Source of the DNA: Zeimonas arvi
GTDB taxonomy: Bacteria > Pseudomonadota > Gammaproteobacteria > Burkholderiales > Burkholderiaceae_E
Assembly: GCF_008039575.1 (NCBI RefSeq)
Contig: NZ_VDUY01000006.1
Location: 124,001-188,000, forward strand
DNA: 64,000 nt
Reading direction: 5' to 3'
A model generated the notes under the pieces. It did not search any database. It had not been told where the DNA came from and saw only the letters and a list, made by a program, of their open reading frames with translations. This document shows, piece after piece, positions 27,528-37,041 of the stretch; positions within the stretch are counted from its first letter, which is position 1; every line of letters starts with the position of its first letter. The translations under genes were made by a program, and so were the position numbers.

Positions 27528-27563
27528 GGGGGGAGGGCGACTGCCCTTCCCCCGTCGCTCTTT
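27528..27563 (+). terminator. Terminator/attenuator hairpin between tuf and rpsJ
   Basis: An 11-bp stem (27528-27538 with 27543-27553, one G-U pair) closes a GACT tetraloop and is followed by GTCGCTCTTT. It starts 13 bp after the tuf stop. Only 41 bp remain before rpsJ and no promoter is visible there, so rpsJ probably depends on readthrough. Confidence 0.6.
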
Positions 27564-27604
27564 AGCAAGCGGCTTGCGCCGCAACGTTCTTTGGGAATCC
27601 AATC

Positions 27605-27937
27605 ATGCAGAACCAGAAGATCCGCATCCGCCTGAAGGCCTTCGACTATCGCCTGATCGACCAGTCGGCCGCCGAGATCGTCGAGACCGCCAAGCGCACC
27701 GGCGCAGTGGTTCGCGGCCCGGTCCCGCTGCCGACCCGCATCCAGCGTTTCGACGTCCTTCGCTCGCCGCACGTGAACAAGACCTCGCGCGACCAGTTCG
27801 AGATCCGCACGCACCAGCGGCTGATGGACATCGTCGACCCCACCGACAAGACGATCGACGCGCTGACGCGCCTCGACCTGCCGGCGGGCGTCGACGTGAA
27901 GATCTACGTGCAGCAGGCCGAGGGCTGGCGCGGCTGA
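27605..27937 (+). CDS. rpsJ: 30S ribosomal protein S10
   Basis: A 110-residue 30S head protein that also couples NusB/NusG to transcription. Diagnostic segments are [30 protein letters not shown] and [13 protein letters not shown]. It is separated from tuf by a terminator-like hairpin and from rplC by a strong promoter, so it is less tightly tied to the S10 operon than in enterobacteria. Confidence 0.98.
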   Translation: MQNQKIRIRLKAFDYRLIDQSAAEIVETAKRTGAVVRGPVPLPTRIQRFDVLRSPHVNKTSRDQFEIRTHQRLMDIVDPTDKTIDALTRLDLPAGVDVKIYVQQAEGWRG

Positions 27938-27976
27938 CGGTTCCCCGCTCGCACCAACGGGTCGGCCCGGCAATGC

Positions 27977-28006
27977 TTGCCTCGACCCGTCGACGCGGGT
28001 TATAAT
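27977..28006 (+). promoter_or_regulatory. Promoter between rpsJ and rplC
   Basis: TTGCCT (27977-27982) and a perfect TATAAT (28001-28006) are spaced by 18 bp. The -35 is flanked by an inverted repeat, ACGGGTCG (27957-27964) and CGACCCGT (27983-27990). This is the best -10 box in the ribosomal region. Confidence 0.75.
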
Positions 28007-28012
28007 TTTCGT

Positions 28013-28113
28013 TTTTCCGCGCTGCGCCCCATCGTGGGTCGACTGCGCGGACAATTTCGGTCCGGCAACGGACGCAGTCACCCGGCCAATCGCAGCCGGG
28101 ATCGGAGCAAACA
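28013..28113 (+). promoter_or_regulatory. Structured rplC leader
   Basis: The roughly 100-nt leader after the promoter can form CCGCGC/GCGCGG (28017-28022 with 28045-28050, enclosing CCCA-TCG-TGGG), GTCCG-GCAA-CGGAC (28060-28073, a GNRA tetraloop) and CCCGGC/GCCGGG (28081-28086 with 28095-28100). The last ends 13 bp before the rplC ATG, next to its GGAG. Hairpins this close to the ribosome site suggest autogenous control, perhaps by L4 (inference). Confidence 0.5.
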
Positions 28114-28785
28114 ATGAGCCTTGGCCTTGTGGGACGCAAGGTCGGCATGATGCGCATCTTCACGGACGATGGCGATTCCATTCCCGTGACGGTGCTCGAC
28201 GTGTCGAACAACCGCGTCACCCAGATCAAGACCGTCGAGAACGACGGTTACAGCGCCGTTCAGGTGACCTACGGCGAGCGCCGTGCCACACGCGTGACCA
28301 AGCCCCGGGCTGGGCACTTCGCCAAGGCGGGTGTCGAGGCCGGCAGCATCGTGCGCGAGTTCCGCGTCGAGGCTGCCGAGCTCGAGTCCCTGCAGGCGGG
28401 CGCCGTGGTGGCCGTGTCCATGTTCGAGCCCGGGCAGAAAGTCGACGTGCACGGCACCTCGATCGGCAAGGGTTTCGCCGGCACGATCAAGCGTCACAAC
28501 TTCAATTCGGGTCGCGCCTCGCACGGCAACTCGCGTTCGCACAACGTGCCGGGCTCGATCGGCATGGCGCAGGATCCGGGTCGGGTCTTCCCGGGCAAGC
28601 GGATGTCGGGTCACCTCGGTGACGTCTCGTGCACCGTCCAGAATCTCGAAATCGCGCGTGTCGATGCCGAGCGTGGCCTGCTGCTCGTCAAGGGCGCGGT
28701 CCCCGGCTCGCGCAACGGCGATGTCGTCGTCACGCCCACGGTGCGCAAGGCCGCCACCGGCAAGCGCGTGGCCGCCAAGGCGTAA
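28114..28785 (+). CDS. rplC: 50S ribosomal protein L3
   Basis: A 223-residue protein near the peptidyl transferase centre. The start [20 protein letters not shown] and the loop [16 protein letters not shown] with the usual [18 protein letters not shown] are clear. It begins a run of closely spaced genes through rpsQ. Confidence 0.98.
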   Translation: MSLGLVGRKVGMMRIFTDDGDSIPVTVLDVSNNRVTQIKTVENDGYSAVQVTYGERRATRVTKPRAGHFAKAGVEAGSIVREFRVEAAELESLQAGAVVAVSMFEPGQKVDVHGTSIGKGFAGTIKRHNFNSGRASHGNSRSHNVPGSIGMAQDPGRVFPGKRMSGHLGDVSCTVQNLEIARVDAERGLLLVKGAVPGSRNGDVVVTPTVRKAATGKRVAAKA

Positions 28786-28797
28786 GGAGCGCAGCGA

Positions 28798-29430
28798 ATG
28801 GAACTGAAACTGCTCGACGCCCAAGGCCAGGCTTCGGCCAAGGTCGAGGCGCCGGACACCATCTTCGGACGCGACTTCAACGAGCCGCTCGTCCACCAGG
28901 TGGTCGTCGCCTTCCAGGCGAATGCCCGGGGCGGCAACCGTGCGCAGAAGGATCGCAGCGCGGTCCGCCACTCCACGAAGAAGCCTTTCCGCCAGAAGGG
29001 TACCGGCCGCGCGCGCGCCGGCATGACCTCCAGCCCGCTGTGGCGCGGCGGCGGCAAGATCTTCCCGAACTCGCCCGACGAGAACTTCACGCAGAAGCTG
29101 AACCGCAAGATGTATCGCGCCGGCGTCTGCTCCATCCTCTCGCAGCTCGCGCGCGAAGACCGCGTGGCGGTCATCGAGTCGATCGCCCTCGAGGCGCCCA
29201 AGACCAAGCTGCTCGCGGGCAAGCTCCAGGCCATGGGCCTGGGCGGCAAGGGTGAGTCGGTGCTCGTCATCACCGACAGCCTCGACGAGAACCTCTGGCT
29301 CGCGTCGCGCAACCTGGCGCACGTGCTGGTGGTCGAGCCGAAACACGCCGATCCGGTGTCGCTGGTGCACTTCAGCAAGGTGCTGATCACCCGCCCGGCG
29401 CTGGCCATGGTGCAGGAGATGCTGGGATGA
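28798..29430 (+). CDS. rplD: 50S ribosomal protein L4
   Basis: A 210-residue protein lining the exit tunnel. The extended loop [20 protein letters not shown] is intact. In E. coli L4 represses the S10 operon through its leader (established). The stop overlaps the rplW start by ATGA. Confidence 0.98.
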   Translation: MELKLLDAQGQASAKVEAPDTIFGRDFNEPLVHQVVVAFQANARGGNRAQKDRSAVRHSTKKPFRQKGTGRARAGMTSSPLWRGGGKIFPNSPDENFTQKLNRKMYRAGVCSILSQLAREDRVAVIESIALEAPKTKLLAGKLQAMGLGGKGESVLVITDSLDENLWLASRNLAHVLVVEPKHADPVSLVHFSKVLITRPALAMVQEMLG

Positions 29431-29723
29431 ATCAGGAGCGTTTGATGACCGTGCTCGTCGCGCCGATCGTCTCCGAGAAGGCCACGATGGTCGCCGAGAA
29501 GAACGAGCAGGTGGCGTTCCGCGTGCTGCAGGACGCGACCAAGGACGAGATCAAGGCAGCGGTCGAGCTGCTGTTCAAGGTCAAGGTGGAATCGGTTCAG
29601 GTCCTGAACCAGAAAGGCAAGCAGAAGCGCTTCGGTCGCTTCAACGGCCGGCGGCGCAACGTCCGCAAGGCCTACGTGAGCCTGATGCCCGGCCAGGAAA
29701 TCAACTTTGCGGAGGCGATCTAA
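29427..29723 (+). CDS. rplW: 50S ribosomal protein L23
   Basis: A 98-residue tunnel-exit protein that docks trigger factor and SRP. ATG 29427 overlaps the rplD stop and gives [19 protein letters not shown], which aligns with the longer family N-terminus. An internal ATG at 29445 with a good AGGAG is an alternative. The tip loop [20 protein letters not shown] is present. Confidence 0.97.
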   Translation: MNQERLMTVLVAPIVSEKATMVAEKNEQVAFRVLQDATKDEIKAAVELLFKVKVESVQVLNQKGKQKRFGRFNGRRRNVRKAYVSLMPGQEINFAEAI

Positions 29724-30542
29724 ATGACGATCGTCAAGACCAAACCGACCTCGCCGGGCCGCCGGTCGATGGTCAAGATCGTGACCCCGGGCCTGTGGAA
29801 GGGCCGGCCGGTCGACGGCCTGACCGAGTCGATGAAGCGCGGGTCCGGGCGCAACAACCTGGGTCACATCACCACGCGTCACCGCGGTGGCGGCCACAAG
29901 GCGCACTACCGGATCGTGGACTTCCGTCGCAACAAGGACGGCGTTCCGGCCAAGGTCGAGCGCATCGAGTACGACCCGAACCGCAGCGCGCACCTGGCCC
30001 TGCTGCTGTACGCGGACGGCGAGCGTCGCTACATCCTGGCGCCGCGCGGCGTGACCCCTGGCACCGCCCTGATGAGCGGCGCCGAGGCCCCGATCCGGGC
30101 AGGCAACACGCTGCCGATCCGGAACATTCCGGTCGGCTCGACCATCCACTGCATCGAGATGCTGCCCGGCAAGGGCGCGCAGCTCGCCCGCTCGGCGGGT
30201 ACCTCCGCGCGCCTGCTGGCCCGCGAAGGCACCTACGCCCAGGTGCGCCTGCGCTCCGGCGAGATCCGCCGCGTGCACATCGAGTGCCGCGCGACGATCG
30301 GCGAAGTCGGCAACGAGGAGCACAGCCTGCGCACGATCGGCAAGGCCGGCGCGAATCGCTGGCGCGGCATCCGTCCGACGGTCCGCGGCATCGCGATGAA
30401 CCCGGTCGATCACCCGCACGGCGGCCGCTCGAATGGCGGTGGCCACCCGCGTTCGCCCTGGGGTCAGCAGACCAAGGGCATGAAGACGCGAAGCACCAAG
30501 CGCACCGATTCGATGATCGTGCAGCGCCGTGGTCGCAAATAA
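29724..30542 (+). CDS. rplB: 50S ribosomal protein L2
   Basis: A 272-residue protein of the peptidyl transferase and subunit interface. Diagnostic elements are [14 protein letters not shown] and the conserved C-terminal [11 protein letters not shown] with the key histidine. It starts directly after the rplW stop. Confidence 0.98.
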   Translation: MTIVKTKPTSPGRRSMVKIVTPGLWKGRPVDGLTESMKRGSGRNNLGHITTRHRGGGHKAHYRIVDFRRNKDGVPAKVERIEYDPNRSAHLALLLYADGERRYILAPRGVTPGTALMSGAEAPIRAGNTLPIRNIPVGSTIHCIEMLPGKGAQLARSAGTSARLLAREGTYAQVRLRSGEIRRVHIECRATIGEVGNEEHSLRTIGKAGANRWRGIRPTVRGIAMNPVDHPHGGRSNGGGHPRSPWGQQTKGMKTRSTKRTDSMIVQRRGRK

Positions 30543-30563
30543 CAGGTGAGTGACGAGTAAGTT

Positions 30564-30842
30564 ATGGCACGTTCAGTCAAAAAAGGGCCGTTCGTCGACG
30601 CCCACCTGATGAAGAAAGTCGACACGGCGATGGCCACCAAGGATCGCAAGCCGATCAAGACCTGGTCCCGTCGCTCGACGATCGTTCCCGAGTTCATCGG
30701 CCTGACGATCGCGGTGCACAACGGCAAGCAGCATGTGCCGGTGTTCGTCAACGAGAACATGGTCGGCCACAAGCTCGGCGAGTTTGCCCTCACCCGCACC
30801 TTCAAGGGCCACGCGGCCGACAAGAAGGCCGGGAAGCGATAA
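30564..30842 (+). CDS. rpsS: 30S ribosomal protein S19
   Basis: A 92-residue 30S head protein. It opens [19 protein letters not shown] and contains [20 protein letters not shown] and [16 protein letters not shown]. The spacing to rplB is 21 bp and to rplV 12 bp. Confidence 0.98.
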   Translation: MARSVKKGPFVDAHLMKKVDTAMATKDRKPIKTWSRRSTIVPEFIGLTIAVHNGKQHVPVFVNENMVGHKLGEFALTRTFKGHAADKKAGKR

Positions 30843-30854
30843 GGGAATAGCCAC

Positions 30855-31187
30855 ATGGAAACGCAAGCAATCCTGCGCGGCGTCCGGCTGTCGGCCCAGA
30901 AGGGTCGGCTGGTGGCCGATCTCGTCCGCGGCAAGCCGGTCGAACAGGCGCTCAACATCCTGACGTTCTCCCCGAAGAAGGCGTCGAAGATCGTCAAGAA
31001 GGTGCTCGAGTCGGCGATCGCCAACGCCGAGCACAACGACGGCGCCGACATCGACGAGCTCAAGGTCAAGACGATCCACGTCGAGAAGGGCATGTCGCTG
31101 AAGCGATTCCAGGCGCGCGCCAAGGGCCGCGGCTGCAAGATCGAGAAGCAGACCTGCCACATCTACGTGACGGTCGGCGACAAGTAA
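30855..31187 (+). CDS. rplV: 50S ribosomal protein L22
   Basis: A 110-residue protein whose beta-hairpin reaches into the exit tunnel near the macrolide site. Visible parts are [20 protein letters not shown] and the C-terminal hairpin [20 protein letters not shown]. No insertion is seen in the hairpin tip. Confidence 0.98.
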   Translation: METQAILRGVRLSAQKGRLVADLVRGKPVEQALNILTFSPKKASKIVKKVLESAIANAEHNDGADIDELKVKTIHVEKGMSLKRFQARAKGRGCKIEKQTCHIYVTVGDK

Positions 31188-31206
31188 CGGACTCGGAAGG
31201 AACGAC

Positions 31207-32112
31207 ATGGGACAGAAGATTCACCCGACCGGGTTCCGCCTGGCGGTCAGCCGAAACTGGTCCTCGCGCTGGTTCGCCAGCGGCGCCCAGTATTCGCAGC
31301 TGCTGAACGACGACATCCGCGTCCGTGAGTACCTGCGCAAGAAGCTGCGCAGCGCCTCGGTCGGCCGCGTGCTGATCGAGCGCCCCGCCAAGAACGCCCG
31401 CATCACGATCTACTCGGCGCGGCCGGGCGTGGTCATCGGGAAGAAGGGCGAGGACATCGAGGTCCTGAAGGGCGATCTGCAGCGACTGATGGGCGTGCCT
31501 GTGCACGTCAACATCGAGGAAATCCGCAAGCCCGAGATCGACGCGCAGCTGATCGCCGATTCGATCACCCAGCAGCTCGAGAAGCGGATCATGTTCCGCC
31601 GCGCCATGAAGCGCGCGATGCAGAACGCGATGCGACTCGGTGCCCAGGGCATCAAGATCATGAGCTCGGGCCGCCTGAACGGTGCGGAGATCGCGCGGGT
31701 CGAGTGGTACCGCGAGGGGCGCGTGCCGCTCCACACGCTGCGCGCCGACATCGACTATGGCTTCTCCGAGGCGCTGACGACCTACGGGATCATCGGCGTC
31801 AAGGTCTGGGTCTACAAGGGCGACAACCTCGGGCGCAACGAGGCGCCGCAGGCTGCCGACAAGGAAGCCCCGGCCGGCGAGCGCGAAGACCGCCGCGGCC
31901 GTCGCGGACCCGGCGGCCGCCCTGGTGGCCCCGGCGGCCGGCCCGGCGGCGCGGGCGCTCCGGGTGCCCGCGGCCCGCGTCGGCGCGCCGAGGGAGAAGG
32001 TGCCCCGGCCGCGGCTGGCGAGCAGGCTGACGCCGCGAAGGCGGCGGTCAAGCGCGTGCGCAAGGTGGCGGCTGGCGGTGCGCCGGCCGACGGCGAAAAG
32101 AAAGGCGACTGA
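31207..32112 (+). CDS. rpsC: 30S ribosomal protein S3 with a long C-terminal extension
   Basis: A 301-residue S3, compared with 233 in E. coli. The core has [14 protein letters not shown], the KH domain [12 protein letters not shown] and the C-terminal domain ending near [12 protein letters not shown]. From about residue 213 a low-complexity tail follows: acidic first, then Gly/Arg/Pro repeats ([12 protein letters not shown]), then Ala/Lys. Extensions here are common in betaproteobacteria, but this one is long. The tail would sit on the solvent side near the mRNA entry (inference). Confidence 0.97.
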   Translation: MGQKIHPTGFRLAVSRNWSSRWFASGAQYSQLLNDDIRVREYLRKKLRSASVGRVLIERPAKNARITIYSARPGVVIGKKGEDIEVLKGDLQRLMGVPVHVNIEEIRKPEIDAQLIADSITQQLEKRIMFRRAMKRAMQNAMRLGAQGIKIMSSGRLNGAEIARVEWYREGRVPLHTLRADIDYGFSEALTTYGIIGVKVWVYKGDNLGRNEAPQAADKEAPAGEREDRRGRRGPGGRPGGPGGRPGGAGAPGARGPRRRAEGEGAPAAAGEQADAAKAAVKRVRKVAAGGAPADGEKKGD

Positions 32113-32145
32113 GTGGGCCCCGTGCCCCCGTACAAGGAGTGAGCG

Positions 32146-32562
32146 ATGCTGCAACCCGCTCGACGCAAATACCGTAAGGAACAGAAGGGCCGCAACAAGG
32201 GCCTCGCAACGCGAGGCGCTTCGGTCGCGTTCGGCGAGTTCGGCCTGAAGGCCACCGGCCGCGGCCGGCTGACCGCCCGCCAGATCGAGGCGGCCCGCCG
32301 CGCGATGACCCGTCACATCAAGCGTGGCGGCCGCGTCTGGATCCGGATCTTCCCCGACAAACCGATCTCCAAGAAGCCGGCCGAAGTCCGCATGGGCAAC
32401 GGCAAGGGCAACGTCGAGTACTACGTCGCGGAGATCCAGCCGGGCAAGGTGCTGTACGAGATGGACGGCGTGAACGAGCAGCTGGCCCGCGAAGCGTTCG
32501 CGCTGGCGGCCGCCAAGCTGCCGATCGCGACGACCTTCGTCACCCGCATGGCCGGCGCCTGA
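32146..32562 (+). CDS. rplP: 50S ribosomal protein L16
   Basis: A 138-residue protein at the tRNA A/P sites. It starts [19 protein letters not shown] and has the conserved [20 protein letters not shown] and [19 protein letters not shown]. Its TGA stop forms the 3-nt loop between two GGCGCC arms (32554-32568). Confidence 0.98.
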   Translation: MLQPARRKYRKEQKGRNKGLATRGASVAFGEFGLKATGRGRLTARQIEAARRAMTRHIKRGGRVWIRIFPDKPISKKPAEVRMGNGKGNVEYYVAEIQPGKVLYEMDGVNEQLAREAFALAAAKLPIATTFVTRMAGA

Positions 32563-32590
32563 GGCGCCTGACCGTCGAAGAGGCAGAGAA

Positions 32591-32785
32591 ATGAAAGCCA
32601 GTGAACTGCGCGTCAAAGACACCGACGCGCTGCAAAAGGAACTCGGCGACCTGCTGAAAGCGCACTTTTCGCTGCGCATGCAGGTCGCCACCCAGCAACT
32701 GACCAACACGAGCCAGCTTCGCAAGACGCGGCGCGACATCGCGCGGGTTCGCACGGTCATGAACGAGAGGGCGTCGGCCAAATGA
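32591..32785 (+). CDS. rpmC: 50S ribosomal protein L29
   Basis: A 64-residue two-helix protein at the tunnel exit. It begins [18 protein letters not shown] and ends with the [18 protein letters not shown] helix. The stop overlaps the rpsQ start by ATGA. Confidence 0.97.
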   Translation: MKASELRVKDTDALQKELGDLLKAHFSLRMQVATQQLTNTSQLRKTRRDIARVRTVMNERASAK

Positions 32786-33075
32786 GCGACATCCAAGCCA
32801 CCGCCGGCGAAGGCACCGCCAAGGCCGGCCTGACCCGCACCCTGGTCGGGCGCGTCGTCAGCAACAAGATGCAGAAGACCGTCACGGTCCTGGTCGAGCG
32901 CAAGGTGAAGCACCCGGTGTACGGCAAGTACATGGTTCGCAGCACGCGCTATCACGCGCATGCCGAGCAGCCGTACAACGAGGGCGACACCGTCGAGATC
33001 GTGGAAAGCCGCCCGATCTCGCGGACCAAGTCCTGGGTGGTGGCCCGCCTGGTGCAGGCGGCCGCCGCGGTCTGA
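32782..33075 (+). CDS. rpsQ: 30S ribosomal protein S17
   Basis: A 97-residue primary 16S rRNA-binding protein. The OB-fold core is visible as [20 protein letters not shown] and [17 protein letters not shown]. There is a short N-terminal extension of about 15 residues relative to E. coli. It is the last gene of the S10 group. Confidence 0.97.
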   Translation: MSDIQATAGEGTAKAGLTRTLVGRVVSNKMQKTVTVLVERKVKHPVYGKYMVRSTRYHAHAEQPYNEGDTVEIVESRPISRTKSWVVARLVQAAAAV

Positions 33076-33121
33076 TCCGGGGCGCGCCCGGCGCGCTCCG
33101 GAAGATTCTCGGCATGAGCGC

Positions 33122-33150
33122 TTGCGCGATTGCCGAATACGTGCAATAAT
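33122..33150 (+). promoter_or_regulatory. spc operon promoter upstream of rplN
   Basis: TTGCGC (33122-33127) and AATAAT (33145-33150) are spaced by 17 bp in the 294-bp rpsQ-rplN spacer. The start site near 33157 would give a leader of about 210 nt. The rest of the spacer shows no gene and no terminator with a T-tract. Confidence 0.65.
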
Positions 33151-33369
33151 TTTCGGCTCTGGTCAGTACGGCCACTGCAGCGCGAATCCAGGCAGCATCT
33201 CCCAGGCGAAAGTCCGGGCGAACTCGAGGAAAGTCGCAAGGCTGCGGGCGGGCTGGCCGGTTCACCCAAACCACGGGACCAAGACTGACCGTCTGACCCG
33301 TCGCGCGGGCCCTGCCAATCCGGCGCGGGCGGTGCGACTGGAACAACGGATCAAGTTGGGACGGAAATC

Positions 33370-33738
33370 ATGATTCAGATGCAATCGACGCTGGACGTCG
33401 CCGACAACACCGGCGCGCGTTCAGTCATGTGTATCAAGGTGCTCGGCGGCTCCAAGCGGCGCTATGCCGGCATCGGCGACATCATCAAGGTCTCGGTCAA
33501 GGACGCGCAGCCGCGTGGTCGCGTCAAGAAGGGCGAGATCTACAACGCGGTCGTCGTGCGCACCGCCAAGGGTGTTCGCCGCCAGGATGGCTCGCTGATC
33601 AAGTTCGACGGCAATGCCGCCGTGCTGCTCAATGCCAAGCTCGAGCCGATCGGCACCCGCATCTTCGGGCCGGTCACTCGCGAACTGCGTACCGAGCGCT
33701 TCATGAAGATCGTGTCGCTCGCTCCGGAGGTGCTCTGA
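33370..33738 (+). CDS. rplN: 50S ribosomal protein L14
   Basis: A 122-residue protein at the subunit interface. It opens [20 protein letters not shown] and contains [20 protein letters not shown]. The last base of its stop is the first base of the rplX start (TGATG). Confidence 0.98.
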   Translation: MIQMQSTLDVADNTGARSVMCIKVLGGSKRRYAGIGDIIKVSVKDAQPRGRVKKGEIYNAVVVRTAKGVRRQDGSLIKFDGNAAVLLNAKLEPIGTRIFGPVTRELRTERFMKIVSLAPEVL

Positions 33739-34058
33739 TGCAGAAGATTCGCAAGGGCGACGAGGTCGTCGTCATCGCCGGTCGCGACAAGGGCAAGCGG
33801 GGCACCGTGCTCGAGCGCACCGATGACTCGCACCTGGTGGTCGAAGGCGTGAACATGGTCAAGAAGCATGTTCGCCCCAATCCGATGAAGGGCGAGGTCG
33901 GCGGCATCGTCGACAAGACCCTGCCGATCGACCAGTCCAACGTGATGCTCTACAACCCGGCCACCGGGAAGGGCGATCGCGTGGGAATCAAGGTCCTCGA
34001 GGACGGGCGCAAGGTGCGCGTGTTCAAGTCGAACGGCGAGATGGTGGGGGCCGCCTGA
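33738..34058 (+). CDS. rplX: 50S ribosomal protein L24
   Basis: A 106-residue assembly-initiator protein with a KOW motif ([20 protein letters not shown]). Its last codons (MVGAA-stop) lie inside the first unit of a REP-like array that continues into the spacer, so the C-terminus may have been reshaped by that element (inference). It is followed by a 146-bp spacer instead of the usual short gap. Confidence 0.97.
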   Translation: MQKIRKGDEVVVIAGRDKGKRGTVLERTDDSHLVVEGVNMVKKHVRPNPMKGEVGGIVDKTLPIDQSNVMLYNPATGKGDRVGIKVLEDGRKVRVFKSNGEMVGAA

Positions 34059-34139
34059 AGACGGCGGGTGGGAGCCGCCTGAAGGCGGCGAGTCGGCACC
34101 GCCTGAATGGTGCCGGTAGGCGCCGCCCCGAGGGGCGCC
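34044..34139 (+). repeat. REP-like tandem array, four 24-bp hairpin units
   Basis: Four units start at 34044, 34068, 34092 and 34116, each exactly 24 bp and each beginning GTNGG (GTGGG, GTGGG, GTCGG, GTAGG) followed by a palindrome. Unit 2 is GCCGCC-TGAA-GGCGGC, unit 3 pairs GGCACC with GGTGCC and unit 4 pairs GGCGCC with GGCGCC. Stems differ in sequence but keep pairing. A GT-rich head plus hairpin is the layout of REP elements mobilised by RAYT transposases (established). Unit 1 overlaps the end of rplX, including its stop. Confidence 0.75.
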
Positions 34140-34204
34140 ACGCAAACGAATGAAAGACCCGGCCGTGGCGCGAGGCGCCGACGAGGGTTCGAAAGGAAGA
34201 TCAG

Positions 34205-34744
34205 ATGGCTCGTCTGCAACAGCATTATCGCGAGAAGGTCGTCCCCGGCCTGGTCGAGCAGTTCGGCTACAAGTCGGTCATGGAGGTGCCCCGCATCACC
34301 AAGATCACCCTGAACATGGGTGTGTCCGAGGCGGTGGCCGACAAGAAAGTGCTCGACAACGCCGTGGGTGACCTCACCAAGATCGCCGGCCAGAAGGTCG
34401 TCGTGACCAAGGCCAAGAAGGCCATCGCCGGGTTCAAGATCCGCGCAGGCTATCCGATCGGCTGCATGGTCACGCTGCGCGGCGAGCGGATGTTCGAGTT
34501 CCTGGACCGCCTGGTCACGATCGCGCTGCCGCGCGTGCGCGACTTCCGCGGGATCTCGGGCAAGGCCTTCGACGGCCGTGGCAACTACAACCTCGGGGTG
34601 AAGGAACAGATCATTTTCCCCGAGATCGAGTACGACAAGGTCGACGCCCTGCGCGGCCTGAACATCAGCATCACGACGACGGCGAAGACCGACGACGAGG
34701 CGCGTGCGCTCCTCGCGGCGTTCAAGTTCCCGTTCCGCACCTGA
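34205..34744 (+). CDS. rplE: 50S ribosomal protein L5
   Basis: A 179-residue central-protuberance protein that binds 5S rRNA. Motifs are [39 protein letters not shown] and [26 protein letters not shown] upstream of ATG 34205 is a good ribosome site. It is separated from rplX by the REP-like array. Confidence 0.98.
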   Translation: MARLQQHYREKVVPGLVEQFGYKSVMEVPRITKITLNMGVSEAVADKKVLDNAVGDLTKIAGQKVVVTKAKKAIAGFKIRAGYPIGCMVTLRGERMFEFLDRLVTIALPRVRDFRGISGKAFDGRGNYNLGVKEQIIFPEIEYDKVDALRGLNISITTTAKTDDEARALLAAFKFPFRT

Positions 34745-34774
34745 AATCCGGGCGCATTTGAGGAAGCAACGAAA

Positions 34775-35080
34775 GTGGCCAAACTCGCTCTGATCAACCG
34801 CGAACTGAAACGCCAGGCAATGGTGAAGAAGTTCGCCGCCAAGCGCCGGGCGCTCGAGGCGATCATCAACGACCAGTCCCTGTCCGAAGAAGACCGCTAC
34901 CAGGCGCGTCTGAAACTGCAGGCTCTGCCCCGCAACGCCAGTCCGTCGCGTCTTCGCAATCGCTGCGAGATCACGGGTCGTCCGCGTGGCACTTACCGCA
35001 AGTTCGGTCTCGCGCGCAACAAGCTGCGCGACATCGCAATGCGCGGCGAAGTGCCGGGTCTGACGAAGGCAAGCTGGTAA
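34775..35080 (+). CDS. rpsN: 30S ribosomal protein S14 (zinc-free type)
   Basis: A 101-residue S14 of the long form lacking the CxxC zinc pairs. It starts at GTG 34775 ([20 protein letters not shown]) and has the conserved [20 protein letters not shown]. The start was set by alignment of this N-terminus with the family. Confidence 0.97.
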   Translation: MAKLALINRELKRQAMVKKFAAKRRALEAIINDQSLSEEDRYQARLKLQALPRNASPSRLRNRCEITGRPRGTYRKFGLARNKLRDIAMRGEVPGLTKASW

Positions 35081-35123
35081 TCGGCTGGCCGGCAACGAGC
35101 GAGCTGGAAAGAGGAACCACATC

Positions 35124-35519
35124 ATGAGCATGAGCGATCCGATCGCCGACATGTTCACGCGCATCCGCAACGCGCAGCGCGTCGAAAAGCAATCGGTGTC
35201 CATGCCGACGTCCAAGCTGAAGGTGGCGATTGCCAGGCTTCTGAAGGACGAAGGCTATATCGAAGACTTCAGCGTCAAGGGCGACGGCGCCCTGCGCACG
35301 CTGGAAGTGCAGTTGAAGTACTACGCCGGGCGTCCGGTCATCGAGCGGCTCGACCGCGTGTCGCGTCCGGGCCTTCGGGTCTATCGCGGCCGCGACGCGA
35401 TTCCGCAGGTGATGAACGGGCTGGGCGTGGCGATCGTCACCACGTCGAAGGGCGTCATGACCGACCGTCATGCGCGCGCCACCGGCCTGGGCGGCGAAGT
35501 CATCGGCTTCGTGGCCTGA
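35124..35519 (+). CDS. rpsH: 30S ribosomal protein S8
   Basis: A 131-residue 16S-binding assembly protein. It starts [20 protein letters not shown] and has the C-terminal [20 protein letters not shown]. In E. coli S8 represses the spc operon by binding near rplE (established). A second ATG at 35130 is less likely than 35124. Confidence 0.98.
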   Translation: MSMSDPIADMFTRIRNAQRVEKQSVSMPTSKLKVAIARLLKDEGYIEDFSVKGDGALRTLEVQLKYYAGRPVIERLDRVSRPGLRVYRGRDAIPQVMNGLGVAIVTTSKGVMTDRHARATGLGGEVIGFVA

Positions 35520-35535
35520 TCGGGGAGGAACGCAC

Positions 35536-36069
35536 ATGTCCCGAGTAGGCAAGAGCCCGATCACCGTCCCCGCCGGGGTCGACGTCGACGTCTCGGCCGG
35601 CGCGATCACCGTCAAGGGGTCGAACGGCACGCTGAGCCAGCAGCTGAACCCGCTGATCGGCATCGAGCGCGACGGCGCCCTCCTGCGGATCAAGGCGCTG
35701 GACGAGTCCCGCGAGGCGAACGCAATGAGCGGAACCTTCCGCGCGCTGGTGGCCAACATGGTCCAGGGCGTGTCCAAGGGTTTCGAGCGCAAGCTCCAGC
35801 TGGTCGGCACCGGCTACCGTGCGCAGGCCCAGGGCGCGAGCCTGAACCTGTCGCTCGGCTTCTCGCACCCGGTGGTCTACAAGCTGCCGGAAGGCGTGAA
35901 GGCCGAAACGCCGACGCAGACCGAGATCCTGATCAAGGGCGCCGACAAGCAGCGCGTCGGTCAGGTGGCCGCCGAGATCCGCGCGTTCCGCGAACCCGAA
36001 CCCTACAAGGGCAAGGGTGTGCGCTATGCCGACGAGCGCGTGGTGTTGAAGGAAGTCAAGAAGAAGTAA
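35536..36069 (+). CDS. rplF: 50S ribosomal protein L6
   Basis: A 177-residue protein near the factor-binding site. It opens [15 protein letters not shown] and ends with [23 protein letters not shown] 35536 follows GGGGAGGAA. Its TAA stop lies in an internal loop of a composite hairpin (36062-36087: AGAAG/CTTCT around AGCGC-TGC-GCGCT). Confidence 0.98.
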   Translation: MSRVGKSPITVPAGVDVDVSAGAITVKGSNGTLSQQLNPLIGIERDGALLRIKALDESREANAMSGTFRALVANMVQGVSKGFERKLQLVGTGYRAQAQGASLNLSLGFSHPVVYKLPEGVKAETPTQTEILIKGADKQRVGQVAAEIRAFREPEPYKGKGVRYADERVVLKEVKKK

Positions 36070-36099
36070 GCGCTGCGCGCTGCTTCTCAGGAATCCACG

Positions 36100-36465
36100 A
36101 TGGACAAGAACCAATCTCGCCTGCGCCGTGCCCGTCAGACGCGGCTCAAGATCCGCGAACTGCGGGTCAACCGGCTGACGGTGCATCGCACGAATACGCA
36201 CATCTACGCCAGCATCACCGATGCGGCGGGCGACAAGGTGCTCGTCTCCGCCTCCACGGTGGAGCAGGAGATCCGCTCGCAGCTGGCCGGGCAACAAGGC
36301 AAGGGCGGCAACGCCTCGGCCGCGGCCGTGATCGGCAAGCGGATTGCCGAGAAGGCGCTCGCGGCGGGTATCGACAGCGTTGCGTTCGATCGCTCGGGCT
36401 ACCGCTATCACGGCCGCGTCAAGGCGCTGGCCGAGGCCGCGCGTGAAGCCGGCCTGAAGTTCTGA
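36100..36465 (+). CDS. rplR: 50S ribosomal protein L18
   Basis: A 121-residue 5S rRNA-binding protein. The Arg-rich N-terminus ([20 protein letters not shown]) and the C-terminal [20 protein letters not shown] are diagnostic. It lies 13 bp before rpsE. Confidence 0.98.
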   Translation: MDKNQSRLRRARQTRLKIRELRVNRLTVHRTNTHIYASITDAAGDKVLVSASTVEQEIRSQLAGQQGKGGNASAAAVIGKRIAEKALAAGIDSVAFDRSGYRYHGRVKALAEAAREAGLKF

Positions 36466-36478
36466 CAAGGGCTACGAC

Positions 36479-36997
36479 ATGGCTAAAGTTCAAGCTAAGG
36501 TTGGCGGCGAGGAGCGCGACGACGGTCTGCGCGAGAAGATGATCGCGGTCAACCGGGTCACCAAGGTCGTCAAGGGCGGCCGGATCCTCGGTTTCGCCGC
36601 GCTCACCGTCGTCGGCGACGGCGACGGCCGCATCGGGATGGGCAAGGGGAAGTCGCGCGAGGTGCCGGTGGCGGTGCAGAAGGCGATGGACGAAGCTCGC
36701 CGCAAGATGGTGAAGATCTCGCTGCGCGGCAGCACGCTGCATCACCAGGTCATGGGCCGTCACGGCGCCTCGACGGTCATGCTCAAGCCTGCCCCGGAAG
36801 GCACCGGCATCATCGCCGGCGGCCCGATGCGCGCGATCTTCGAGGTCATGGGCGTGAGCAACGTCGTGGCCAAGAGCCATGGTTCGTCGAACCCGTACAA
36901 CATGGTCCGGGCCACGCTCGACGCGCTGCAGAACCTGAACACGCCGGCCGAGATCGCCGCCAAGCGCGGCAAGTCGATCGAGGAAATCCTCGGTTGA
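36479..36997 (+). CDS. rpsE: 30S ribosomal protein S5
   Basis: A 172-residue fidelity protein at the mRNA entry. It has [20 protein letters not shown], the G-rich turn [20 protein letters not shown] and [19 protein letters not shown]. The spectinomycin-site loop after [11 protein letters not shown] looks normal. Confidence 0.98.
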   Translation: MAKVQAKVGGEERDDGLREKMIAVNRVTKVVKGGRILGFAALTVVGDGDGRIGMGKGKSREVPVAVQKAMDEARRKMVKISLRGSTLHHQVMGRHGASTVMLKPAPEGTGIIAGGPMRAIFEVMGVSNVVAKSHGSSNPYNMVRATLDALQNLNTPAEIAAKRGKSIEEILG

Positions 36998-37008
36998 ACG
37001 GCCGCGAG

Positions 37009-37029
37009 GCGCCTGCCTCCGGCAGGCGC
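37009..37029 (+). other. Hairpin between rpsE and rpmD
   Basis: GCGCCTGCC (37009-37017) and GGCAGGCGC (37021-37029) form a perfect 9-bp stem with a TCC loop. It lies 12 bp before the rpmD ATG, so it flanks the CGGAGAG ribosome site. No T-tract follows, so it is not a terminator. It could tune rpmD translation (inference). Confidence 0.45.
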
Positions 37030-37041
37030 ACGGAGAGAACG

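Noticed and set aside
33201-33240. A GAAAGTCCGGGC match to the RNase P RNA signature in the rpsQ-rplN spacer
   Set aside because: Only this short block matches. The partner P4 strand (ACAGNAA type) and the length needed for RNase P RNA are absent, so it is coincidental.
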